Part shown: positions 1 to 6,831 of the stretch, piece by piece
How the letters are laid out: each line of letters begins with the position of its first letter
How positions within the stretch are numbered: position 1 is the first letter of the stretch
Position numbers and translations under genes: made by a program
NCBI GenBank assembly: GCA_041485905.1
Contig: JBGPKK010000224.1
Coordinates: 1-7,188, forward strand
Direction: 5' to 3'
Length of the DNA: 7,188 nt
Origin: JAHFUI01 sp041485905
Lineage (GTDB): Bacteria; Acidobacteriota; Vicinamibacteria; Vicinamibacterales; CAVVIG01
The notes under the pieces: generated by a model
The model's database searches: none
Told to the model about the DNA's origin: nothing
What the model saw: the letters and a program-made list of their open reading frames with translations, nothing else

Positions 1-2182
1 CGAATTGCCCGGCCCGATCGCGGTTGATCTGGATCTGCAGCGACGGATAGTCGAGTGGCTGCGCGTACTGCAGGTCGCGCAGCGCGTCGATCTTGACGAG
101 TTCCGCCTTGACCTTCTCGGCGAAGGCGCGCGTCGCCGGCAGCGCCGGACCCTGTACGGCGACTTCGATGGGGGTCGGCGACCCGAAGCTCATGACCTGG
201 CTGATGATGTCGGCGGCCTCGAACGAGACCGACACATCCGGGAGAGCCTTCTTGAGATCTCGCCGTAGTTGCTCCTTGAGGGCCTCGGTCACAGGAGGCG
301 CCGTCGACTTCAGGGATACGCCAACGACGGCCTCGTGTTGTCCGCTCGCGAACAGGTAAATCGTGTTGATCGGGTAATTCGGCGACTGAACGCCGATGAA
401 CCCAGTTGTAATCTCGACGCTCGCCGGTCCGACGGCGTTCTTGATGACGTCCATCGCTTTCATTTCAATCAGCTCGGTTCGCTCGAGGCGTGTGCCGGTC
501 GGCGCCCGCAGCCGCAGCTGAATCTGCTTCGTTTCAACGCTCGGAAAGATTTCCGTGCCGATTCTCGGGTACAGGATGTAAATCACCGCGACAGTCGCCA
601 CCACGTAGCTGCCAACCAACGCCCAGCGCAGGCGAAGAATCGATTCGAGCCGATCGCGATACGACGACCGCAGCTTCTCGAACAATCCGCCCTCTTCCTT
701 GTGGCCTGTGCGCAGCATCCACGTGGCCAGCACGGGCACGAGCGTGCTGGAGAGCACGTACGAGGAAACCATCGCGAATCCGACGGCGAGGGAGAGCGGA
801 ACGAAGAGCTGGCGCCCGACACCCGACATGAAAAGCGATGGGATGAAGACGGACAAGACGCAGAGCATCGCGAGCAGCCGTGGGATCGCGGTCTTCTGCG
901 ACGCCTCGATGACGCCGCGCGCCCGCGAGAGACCAGTGGCCAGGTGCGTGTGAATGCTCTCGATCGAGACCGTCGCCTCGTCAACAAGCACGCCGACGGC
1001 GAGCGCGAGCCCCCCCAAGGGCATGATATTGATGGTTTGCCCGGTGACCCACAGGCAGACCACGGCTGACAGGATCGAGAACGGAATCGTGACGAGCACA
1101 ATCAGCGCGCTGCGAAAGTCGCGCAGGAAGATCAGCACCATCAAGCCCGTTAAGAACGCTCCCAAAAGGGCTTCACCCACGAGGCCGTTCAGGGCACCCA
1201 GGACGTACCGGGATTGGTCGAAGATGAGATCGATCTTGACGTCTTCTGGGGCCACATTCCGCATCGCGGGCAGCGCCTGCCGGACGTTTCGGAGCACGTC
1301 CAGGGTCGACGCATCGGCGCGCTTGGTGACCGGAATGTAGACCGTACGCTTGCTGTCGACATGCGCAAAACCGACGACGATGTCGGCGGTGTCGGTAATC
1401 GTGCCCACGTCTCTCAAGTACACGGTCGGGCCAGTGCCCATGCGCAGCGGCGCGTCGAGCAGTTCCTGAATGTTGCCGCCGAGCGTCACGTTTGTCGACG
1501 CGATCCGAATCAGGTCGCCGGTTCGGACGTTGCCGGACGGCAGGACCGTGGTCGCGCGGTTCACCGCGAACACAACCTCGTCGGGCGAGAGTCGATACTG
1601 CCTGAGCTTTTCCGGATCCACCCGCACCACAATCGTCCGTTGGCTGCCTCCAAACGGCGGCGGCGCCGACACGCCCGGCAAGGTGGCGAAAATCGGTCGC
1701 ACTCGATTGAGGGCGATATCCTGCATCTCGGGCACCGTGCGCGTGGAGCTCGAGAAGACCAGCTGCGCGATCGGCACGCTGCCGGCGTCGAACCGCGTGA
1801 TGAAGGGCGGCACCGCCCCCGGCGGCATAAACGCGCGTGCGCGATTCACGTAGCCGACGACTTCCCCCATCGCCTGACTCATGTCCGTGTCGGGATGAAA
1901 CACCAGCTTCATCAGCGCGACGCCTTGAATGTTCTTGGATTCGACGTGCTCGATTCCGGTGATATAGAGAAAGTGGTACTCGTAGTAATAGGTCAGGTAC
2001 CCTTCCATCTGAGACGGATCCATCCCGCCGTACGGCTGTGCGACGTAGATGGCGGGCGCGCCAAGCTGGGGAAAGATGTCGACCTTCATTCGCTGGATCG
2101 CCATGATCGACGCAAGCGCGACGGAGATGACCGCCACGAGAATCGTGATCGGCCGCCGCATGGCTGTGAACACTAACCACAT
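1..2182 (-). CDS. RND-family efflux permease, N-terminal 727 residues (runs off left edge)
   Basis: This is an inner-membrane, proton-driven pump of the AcrB/HAE-like RND superfamily. Reading the minus strand from ATG at 2182 gives an open frame of 727 codons to the window edge; full-length relatives are usually about 1000-1050 residues, so the C-terminal third is missing. Visible order: TM1 near residues 11-29 after MRRP, first periplasmic porter region about 35-335 (FPQLGAP, YGGMDPSQME, DAGSVPIAQLVFSS), TM2-TM6 about 338-488, TM7 about 518-537, then the second porter region starting TEIFPSVE. TM4 carries the proton-relay segment as LAVGVLVDEATVSIESIH, with D401-E402 where AcrB has Asp-Asp. 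The start is supported by AGGAG 8 nt upstream. It follows the TolC-family gene after a 117-bp repeat-bearing gap. Typical CusA metal-pump motifs are not obvious, so a drug/organic-compound type is more likely, but the substrate is unknown. Confidence 0.95.
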   Translation of the reverse strand, partial: MWLVFTAMRRPITILVAVISVALASIMAIQRMKVDIFPQLGAPAIYVAQPYGGMDPSQMEGYLTYYYEYHFLYITGIEHVESKNIQGVALMKLVFHPDTDMSQAMGEVVGYVNRARAFMPPGAVPPFITRFDAGSVPIAQLVFSSSTRTVPEMQDIALNRVRPIFATLPGVSAPPPFGGSQRTIVVRVDPEKLRQYRLSPDEVVFAVNRATTVLPSGNVRTGDLIRIASTNVTLGGNIQELLDAPLRMGTGPTVYLRDVGTITDTADIVVGFAHVDSKRTVYIPVTKRADASTLDVLRNVRQALPAMRNVAPEDVKIDLIFDQSRYVLGALNGLVGEALLGAFLTGLMVLIFLRDFRSALIVLVTIPFSILSAVVCLWVTGQTINIMPLGGLALAVGVLVDEATVSIESIHTHLATGLSRARGVIEASQKTAIPRLLAMLCVLSVFIPSLFMSGVGRQLFVPLSLAVGFAMVSSYVLSSTLVPVLATWMLRTGHKEEGGLFEKLRSSYRDRLESILRLRWALVGSYVVATVAVIYILYPRIGTEIFPSVETKQIQLRLRAPTGTRLERTELIEMKAMDVIKNAVGPASVEITTGFIGVQSPNYPINTIYLFASGQHEAVVGVSLKSTAPPVTEALKEQLRRDLKKALPDVSVSFEAADIISQVMSFGSPTPIEVAVQGPALPATRAFAEKVKAELVKIDALRDLQYAQPLDYPSLQIQINRDRAGQF

Positions 2183-2190
2183 AGGGGTGA

Positions 2191-2195
2191 CTCCT
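2191..2195 (-). promoter_or_regulatory. Shine-Dalgarno site of the RND permease gene
   Basis: AGGAG on the minus strand lies 8 nt before the ATG at 2182. It supports that start. It sits only 5 nt beyond the end of the period-8 repeat arm, so folding of the repeat in mRNA could influence access to it (inference). Confidence 0.75.
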
Positions 2196-2200
2196 GCACT

Positions 2201-2297
2201 TGGTCATCTAGTCGTTTGGTCATTTGGTCATTTGGTCATTTGCGGTTCGATTGAACAATTCCAATGACCAGATGAGCAGATGATCAAATGACCAAAT
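2201..2297. repeat. Intergenic inverted repeat made of 8-bp units (TGGTCATT type)
   Basis: The left arm on the plus strand is five consecutive 8-bp units at 2201-2240: TGGTCATC, TAGTCGTT, then TGGTCATT three times. The right arm at 2263-2294 is four units in inverted orientation: AATGACCA, GATGAGCA, GATGATCA, AATGACCA. Between them is a 22-nt spacer that itself holds GTTC-GATT-GAAC. Units 2209-2240 pair with 2263-2294 over 32 positions. On the plus strand 26 are Watson-Crick, 4 are G-T and 2 are mismatches. The element fills the 117-bp gap between the TolC-family stop and the RND Shine-Dalgarno site. No T-tract follows it in the direction of transcription, so it is not a canonical intrinsic terminator. 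It could be a REP-like mRNA-processing or stabilising element, or a mobile or expanding satellite. Confidence 0.9.
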
Positions 2298-2299
2298 AG

Positions 2300-3703
2300 T
2301 TACCGCGTCTGCGCGAGGAACGGCGTGAGATCGCCGTGCGCCTGCGATGTCGCGAGCAACGCGCGCCACATACCGAGCCGCGCCACCGCGTCATCGGCTT
2401 CGGCTTGCGCGAGCAGCCGCAGCGCTTCCGCCACCTCGATCACGCTGGTGAGTCCATTTTGATACCGTGCGCGCGCCTGGCTCTCGCCCGCTGTCGCGGC
2501 TTGGCGCTCGATCGGTGTGTTCCGGGCGATGTCGGTCGCCGCCTTCATGAGCGCGCGGGCTTTGGCCTCCTGGGTCGTCAACGCTTGAAGCGTCCGTTCG
2601 TAGTGCGCGCTCTCCGCCAGCTCGTTCTGTATCTCGACGCGCTTGCGCGCGTTGATGGAAAACATGTCGAACGCCGGGAACGTGACCGACGCGCCGACGG
2701 CCCAATTCGGCACCTGCAGCCACAGACCATTTCCGAACGACCCCACACCTGGCGCTTCCGCCCCGGTTCCCCGTCCAGCGAACGCTGACTGAAACGTGAC
2801 CTGCGGGAAATAGGCGCGATCGAGCGTGCGCTGGCGCGCACGCACCACATCGACAGCGGCCTGTCCCGCACGCGCGGCTGGATGTGTTTTCACGTCGGCC
2901 GGCTCGATGGTGAACTGCGGGACTGTGGCCAGCGATCCTGGCGCCAGCTCGAAAGATGCGCCCGCCGCACCGATCGCGTCCGCGAGCGACGCTCTTGCGA
3001 GATCGGCGATCTGCACCGCCTGACTGAGTTGATTGTTCGAGACCGCCAGTTCCGCTTCGGCGCGCGACTGCTCGGCACCGGGACGAAGCTGATTCTGCAC
3101 CAGCGTGCGCACGTTATTGGCGAAGACCTGCAGCCGATCGACGTTCGCACGCGCCGCACGAACAGATTCTTCCGCGGCCAGTACGGTGAGGAACGCATCG
3201 GCGGCGGCCGACGCCACGTCAAGCTCGGTGAGCACGGTCTGGCTTTTTGCCAGCGAGGTCTGCGCCCGGGCCACGTCGACGCCGGCTTTGCGCTGCCCGA
3301 AATCGACCGCTTGCCACGAGAGCAGCACGCCGGCCGCGCTGCCCCACACGCTGTCGCCAAGTGAGCGCGTGCCAAGCACCGGCCCTGAGATGGAAGGCAC
3401 AACCGATTGTGGCAGCAATAGTCCGAAGACGTTGTTCGTCGTCGCCCTGCTCTCCTGCCAGATCAGGTCGAGCCGCGGCAGGTACGCTGTCCGAGCGACG
3501 CCGACGCCTTCTTCCGCGGCTTGCGCCCGCGCACGACTCTCCTTGATCGCCGGGTAGTTCTTGAGCGCGAGCCCAATCGCATCATTCAGCGTGAGCGGAC
3601 CGGCGCCCGGACTCTGGGCCGCCGCATCGGTTCGACTGAGGACGCAACCGACAAGCGCGAACCCGATCCACCACACATGACGACCGACGGAGCGTTCACG
3701 CAT
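2300..3703 (-). CDS. TolC-family outer-membrane efflux channel protein
   Basis: A 467-residue outer-membrane factor, the usual length for the family (about 420-500). It would form the trimeric channel through which an RND or other exporter discharges. The N-terminus has a signal sequence (hydrophobic about 11-22). The mature part shows the duplicated OEP architecture: repeat 1 about 38-245 (LTLNDAIGLALKNYPAI, YLPRLDL at 74-80, long Ala/Gln/Glu-rich helices) and repeat 2 about 272-455 (YFPQVTF at 298-304, FPAFDMF at 342-348, RYQNGLTSVIEVAEA at 413-427). Residues 17-20 (LVGC) fit a lipobox, so it could be an OprM-like lipoprotein; cleavage after Ala29 (DAAA/QS) by signal peptidase I is the alternative. 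The ATG has AGGAG 7 nt upstream, inside the end of the kinase gene, and overlaps the kinase stop by 8 bp, implying translational coupling. Confidence 0.95.
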   Translation of the reverse strand: MRERSVGRHVWWIGFALVGCVLSRTDAAAQSPGAGPLTLNDAIGLALKNYPAIKESRARAQAAEEGVGVARTAYLPRLDLIWQESRATTNNVFGLLLPQSVVPSISGPVLGTRSLGDSVWGSAAGVLLSWQAVDFGQRKAGVDVARAQTSLAKSQTVLTELDVASAAADAFLTVLAAEESVRAARANVDRLQVFANNVRTLVQNQLRPGAEQSRAEAELAVSNNQLSQAVQIADLARASLADAIGAAGASFELAPGSLATVPQFTIEPADVKTHPAARAGQAAVDVVRARQRTLDRAYFPQVTFQSAFAGRGTGAEAPGVGSFGNGLWLQVPNWAVGASVTFPAFDMFSINARKRVEIQNELAESAHYERTLQALTTQEAKARALMKAATDIARNTPIERQAATAGESQARARYQNGLTSVIEVAEALRLLAQAEADDAVARLGMWRALLATSQAHGDLTPFLAQTR

Positions 3704-3715
3704 CGAGATTCTCCT
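3696..3715 (-). promoter_or_regulatory. Kinase stop / TolC-family start overlap with embedded ribosome-binding site
   Basis: The TolC-family ATG (3703-3701) lies upstream of the kinase TGA (3698-3696), giving an 8-bp overlap. The AGGAG at 3715-3711 is within the last kinase codons. This is the classic arrangement for translational coupling and ties the efflux channel to the two-component genes in one transcript. Confidence 0.8.
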
Positions 3716-4877
3716 GATCTACCAGGCTGGGCTTTGCGCCGATCGACAACACGATGCGAAAGACGGACCCGCCGTTTGCACCGCTGTCGACCGAGATCTG
3801 GCCGCCGTTCACCTCGACGGCCCACTTGGCGATGGCCAGACCGAGACCGGTGCCGCCATTGTCCCGCGACCGGGCTTCATCGAGGCGAAAGAAGCGATCG
3901 AAGATCCGCTCGCGGTGTTCAGCGGCGATTCCCGGCCCTTCGTCGGCAACGGTGAGAAGCGCCACATTGCGATTCGCGCGCACGTCAATATCGATCCTGG
4001 ATGCCTGAGGGCTGTACTTGATGGCGTTATCGACGATGTTCGTGATCGCCTCACGGAGCACCAGACGATCGGCGATGACAGAAACATCATCAGCAGCATG
4101 AAGTGTGAGCCGCTGATTCCGCTCTTCCGCCAGAATTCCGAGCGAGGACACCACGTCGCGAGCGAGCTGCCCCAGATCGATCGCTTCGCGCGAGAGCCGA
4201 ACGGTGCCGGCGTCTCCGTGCGACAACCGCAGGAGCGTGTCGACGAGATTCGTCATCCGATCGACCTCTTCGAGCATGCTGCCCATGGCTTCTTTGTATT
4301 CCGCCGGGGTACGGGTTTCCCCGAGTGCCACTTCGCCGATGCCGCGGATGACCGCCAGCGGCGTGCGGAGCTCGTGCGAGGCATCTGCGGTGAATCGCCG
4401 CAGCTGATCGAACGAGGATTCCAGACGCGCGAACGTCTCGTTGATGACAGCGGCCAGCCTGCCGATCTCGTCTTCCTGATTCGGCACCGACAGCCGCTCG
4501 TGGAGTCGATCCGCCGTGATGCGGCGCGCCTCTGCCGCGAGGCGGTCGATCGGCAAAAGCGCCCGTCGCGCCAGCACGTAGCCGCCAACGCCGGCGAGCA
4601 AGACCACCAGGGGCAGGCCAAACACCAACACCGTGAGGATCTCTCCCAGCTGCACCCGGACGCGATCCTCTAACCGGGAAACGCGGCCATCCGTGGCAGA
4701 CGTGAGAGCCCCTTCGGCCGTTTTGACGTCGCCGTGAAGTTGCTCGTCGAGTTGCTCGAGAAACTCATGACGGACGGCCACGAACGTCGCGGTCGCGTAC
4801 ACCACCATCATCAACGACAGCACCAGTGCGTACCATCCCGTGAGGCGCAGGCGGATCGAGGGAGCGGGCCAGCGCAC
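3696..4877 (-). CDS. Membrane sensor histidine kinase of a two-component system
   Basis: A 393-residue sensor kinase starting at GTG 4877. Order: TM1 about 14-35, a short periplasmic loop about 36-79, TM2 about 80-102, HAMP about 103-156, the HisKA dimerisation helix with phospho-acceptor H168 in FTADASHELRTPLAVIRG, then the ATPase domain: N box NIVDNAIKYS (N284), G1 DEGPGI (312-317), F box FDRFFR (326-331), G2 GGTGLGLAI (341-349). All catalytic motifs are intact. It should phosphorylate the regulator encoded 2 bp upstream. The frame is open further upstream to an ATG at 5030, but that would overlap 150 bp of the regulator; the GTG has AGGAG 10 nt before it and starts just before the membrane segment, so I chose it. 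The stop overlaps the TolC-family start. The periplasmic loop is much smaller than that of CusS-type metal sensors. Confidence 0.95.
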   Translation of the reverse strand: MRWPAPSIRLRLTGWYALVLSLMMVVYATATFVAVRHEFLEQLDEQLHGDVKTAEGALTSATDGRVSRLEDRVRVQLGEILTVLVFGLPLVVLLAGVGGYVLARRALLPIDRLAAEARRITADRLHERLSVPNQEDEIGRLAAVINETFARLESSFDQLRRFTADASHELRTPLAVIRGIGEVALGETRTPAEYKEAMGSMLEEVDRMTNLVDTLLRLSHGDAGTVRLSREAIDLGQLARDVVSSLGILAEERNQRLTLHAADDVSVIADRLVLREAITNIVDNAIKYSPQASRIDIDVRANRNVALLTVADEGPGIAAEHRERIFDRFFRLDEARSRDNGGTGLGLAIAKWAVEVNGGQISVDSGANGGSVFRIVLSIGAKPSLVDQENLDA

Positions 4878-4879
4878 CG

Positions 4880-5563
4880 CTATTCCGCTCCTTCCTTCAG
4901 CACGAAACCCACACCGCGGACCGTATGAATGAGGCGCACGCCGGTATCGGTGTCGACCTTCCGACGGAGTCGAGCGATCTGCACGTCGATGACGTTGTCG
5001 AGCGGCGTCGCCCGACGTGGCTCTCTCCACACCTCGCGAGCCAGCATTTCGCGGGACACCAGATGGCCTTGATGACGCAGCAGATACTCGAGCAGCTCGA
5101 ACTCGCGGACCGTCAAGTCGAGAAGGCGATCGCCCCTGACGGCGCGCCGCGTCACAAGGTCCAACTCAAGGTCGGCCGCCTTCAAACGAAAGACCTCGGA
5201 TGGACGGCCCCGACGGAGCAAGGCGCGAATGCGCGCGAGCAGTTCAGGAAGCGCAAATGGCTTGACCAGATAATCGTCGGCGCCCAAATCCAGTCCGAGC
5301 ACGCGGTCCTCCACGCCGTCGCGCGCGGTCAAGATGAGAACTGGTGTCTGAAGATGGCGTTGTCTCAACGTCTGCAGGATCTCGAGCCCGCTGCGGCCTG
5401 GAAGCATGAGGTCCAGGACGACCAGATCGAAGGCCTCCGCATTGGCCCGGAAGAACCCGTCATCGCCGGTCGGCGCGACGACGACCTCGTAGTGCTCCGC
5501 GTGCAGGGCCGCGCTGAGCACCTGGGCCAGTTTTCGCTCGTCCTCGACGACCAGGACACGCAC
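4880..5563 (-). CDS. OmpR/PhoB-family DNA-binding response regulator
   Basis: A 227-residue two-component regulator of standard family length. The receiver domain spans about 1-118, with acidic pocket E7-D8, phospho-acceptor D51 in VVLDLMLPGRSGLE, T79 in LILTARD and K101 in YLVKPF. The C-terminal winged helix-turn-helix spans about 125-224 (LDLTVREFELLEYLLRHQGHLVSREML, then DNVIDVQIARLRRKVD and the terminal hairpin LIHTVRGVGFVLK). It presumably controls the efflux genes directly downstream. The start is GTG at 5563: an in-frame TAA lies 15 nt upstream, so no longer protein is possible. No good Shine-Dalgarno sequence precedes it. It ends 2 bp before the kinase start, and the kinase ribosome-binding site lies in its last codons. 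The call as a regulator is near certain; its target and signal are unknown. Confidence 0.97.
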   Translation of the reverse strand: MRVLVVEDERKLAQVLSAALHAEHYEVVVAPTGDDGFFRANAEAFDLVVLDLMLPGRSGLEILQTLRQRHLQTPVLILTARDGVEDRVLGLDLGADDYLVKPFALPELLARIRALLRRGRPSEVFRLKAADLELDLVTRRAVRGDRLLDLTVREFELLEYLLRHQGHLVSREMLAREVWREPRRATPLDNVIDVQIARLRRKVDTDTGVRLIHTVRGVGFVLKEGAE

Positions 5564-5565
5564 AA

Positions 5566-5621
5566 GTGAGGAATGTTACCGGGTCGATCCGGCAGTGTTC
5601 CTGATTTTTGTGTCAGGAATG
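5566..5621. promoter_or_regulatory. Candidate operator region in front of the response regulator gene
   Basis: The 85-bp gap between the unknown gene and the regulator contains a perfect 7-bp inverted repeat, TTCCTGA (5598-5604), 8-nt spacer, TCAGGAA (5613-5619). A third copy of the same motif, GTGAGGAATG at 5566-5575, matches GTCAGGAATG at 5612-5621 in 9 of 10 positions and lies 46 bp away, just before the GTG start. Inverted or repeated sites in this position are common for autoregulated two-component operons. A hairpin role is possible, but no U-tract follows on the minus strand. No convincing -35/-10 pair was seen. Confidence 0.45.
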
Positions 5622-5648
5622 GCCGATCGCAGGGGTGGGCTGCCGATG

Positions 5649-6719
5649 TCAGTCCGGACAGGCGTGGTTGACGATTTCGTCGCGCTTCTGTTTGAACACC
5701 TTCACCCACTCGTCAACCGAGGTTCCGCCGATCGGGGCTTTGGTGCCTTGCTCGACCCGCTGCGTGACGCGCGAAACCTCGAACAGGTCGTGGATCTGCG
5801 CGTCGGACAACTGGGCGAGCAGGTCCGCGAGGAATTTGCGGCCGGCCTCCGAGATGCGCGGGTTGTTCAGCGTCCCGCTTTGAGAAGTCGGCAGGTCTCC
5901 GATACACCGCTTGTCATCCAGCCAGATGTTCGCGCGCGACCATTCCTTCAGGTTGACGCTGCCGATTGTGTCGCGGTTGAAGAGGTTGGCGTGGCCGAAC
6001 GTCAAACCCAGATCGTTCAGCATCATGATCGGGTGAGCGCACGGTTCGTCGCCCTTACCTGATTTACCCACACAAAGAATCCGCTGCTGCACCGCTTTGT
6101 TGTCGGTGTGCTGGAGAAAGACCGCCAGCAGCTTCAGCGCGTCGCGATGCGCCCGGGGCGCGCCGCCGGCTCCCTCGTCGACGAGATCGAGCTCGGGCCA
6201 GGCCCATCCCGGCTCGTCGTGGGTTTCGATGGCGCGGCCCGGCATCTTGCGTTCGATGGTTGCCGGATCGAACACGACTCTGACGCGTCGGCCCTTGCGG
6301 CTACGATTTGGATCCTCAGGGCATCCCCGACAGACGACCCGAACGGGATACATGGCGTCGGCAGCAAAGCCCAGTGCCCACAGTAACCGAGTAGCCGCCA
6401 CCTCGCCGTATACCTCCCCGTTATCCCGCCCGTACTTGACCTTCACCTCGTCGGCGGCGCTGAGAGCACAATCGAATTTCGGGGAGTTGCCGGCGGTCTT
6501 CTTATCAACGAAACGACAGGTGACGGTCTTGTTCGGGGCAAAGATCCTCGAACCTCTGGGGCCGGCCTTGATGTTCATCGAAGGTACGTTGGTCTTCGCC
6601 CACACCTGAGCTCGACTGATCGCCGCCCGTCGCTGCTTCGCGCTCACGTAGTGATTCGCAGCGCCGAGCTGGATGGTCTGGAGCCCGATCAGGACGATAA
6701 ACGTCAGATTCCTAAGCAC
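5649..6719 (-). CDS. Secreted cysteine-rich protein of unknown function, possible atypical-kinase fold
   Basis: I do not recognise a named family. The 356-residue protein starts at GTG 6719, supported by GGAG 6 nt upstream and by an immediate signal-peptide-like N-terminus (LRNLTFIVLIGLQTIQLGA, likely cut near residue 20). Eight cysteines (68, 84, 130, 133, 216, 227, 272, 354; one CRGC pair) suggest disulfides in the periplasm. The middle reads like a degenerate kinase: VKVKYG (K93/K95), EVYGEVAATRLLWALGF (102-118), HTDNKAVQQRILC (204-216) followed by IMMLNDLGLTFG (231-242), resembling a catalytic loop and a D-x-G metal site; this is inference from spacing and order only. A longer start at 6833 would place the signal sequence internally and overlap the divergent cytochrome start, so I rejected it. 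It is separated from the regulator by 85 bp, and a link with the efflux operon is unproven. Confidence 0.8.
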   Translation of the reverse strand: MLRNLTFIVLIGLQTIQLGAANHYVSAKQRRAAISRAQVWAKTNVPSMNIKAGPRGSRIFAPNKTVTCRFVDKKTAGNSPKFDCALSAADEVKVKYGRDNGEVYGEVAATRLLWALGFAADAMYPVRVVCRGCPEDPNRSRKGRRVRVVFDPATIERKMPGRAIETHDEPGWAWPELDLVDEGAGGAPRAHRDALKLLAVFLQHTDNKAVQQRILCVGKSGKGDEPCAHPIMMLNDLGLTFGHANLFNRDTIGSVNLKEWSRANIWLDDKRCIGDLPTSQSGTLNNPRISEAGRKFLADLLAQLSDAQIHDLFEVSRVTQRVEQGTKAPIGGTSVDEWVKVFKQKRDEIVNHACPD

Positions 6720-6831
6720 ACAACACTCCGGAACAAGAATACGTCCATAAAAGACCCGCTGCTCAATTTTGCCACCCGTCAGGACGAATAAATCGTGAGA
6801 CTGTGATAAAAGATCTGTGAGGTACGACGAC
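6720..6831. promoter_or_regulatory. Divergent intergenic region, relatively AT-rich
   Basis: These 112 bp separate the starts of the unknown minus-strand gene and the plus-strand cytochrome gene, so promoters for both should lie here. The part at about 6734-6815 is noticeably richer in A and T than the genes. CTGTGA occurs twice (6801-6806 and 6815-6820) shortly before the cytochrome Shine-Dalgarno region. I could not pick a convincing -35/-10 pair on either strand. Confidence 0.5.

Noticed and set aside
269..1069. 266-codon open frame on the plus strand opposite the RND gene
   Set aside because: Same antisense artefact; it is very rich in Arg, Asp and Gln and has no recognisable motif.
1214..2176. 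320-codon open frame on the plus strand opposite the RND gene
   Set aside because: Its composition (Arg/His/Asp-rich, low complexity) is typical of antisense frames in GC-rich code, with no domain resemblance.
1173..2207. Long open frame on the minus strand (344 codons) in a second frame
   Set aside because: It is an Arg/Ala/His-rich shadow of the RND permease in another frame of the same strand; the permease frame is continuous and has clear family motifs.
2201..2297. CRISPR array or intrinsic terminator
   Set aside because: The units are only 8 bp with no unique spacers, and there is no T-tract after the stem in the direction of transcription.
4878..5030. Extended N-terminus for the histidine kinase from an ATG at 5030
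   Set aside because: The extra 51 residues overlap the regulator's DNA-binding domain in another frame and look like shadow sequence; GTG 4877 has a ribosome-binding site and precedes the first membrane segment directly.
5598..5619. Intrinsic terminator for the unknown secreted-protein gene
   Set aside because: The 7-bp stem is AT-containing and not followed by a run of T on the minus strand; an operator is the better guess.
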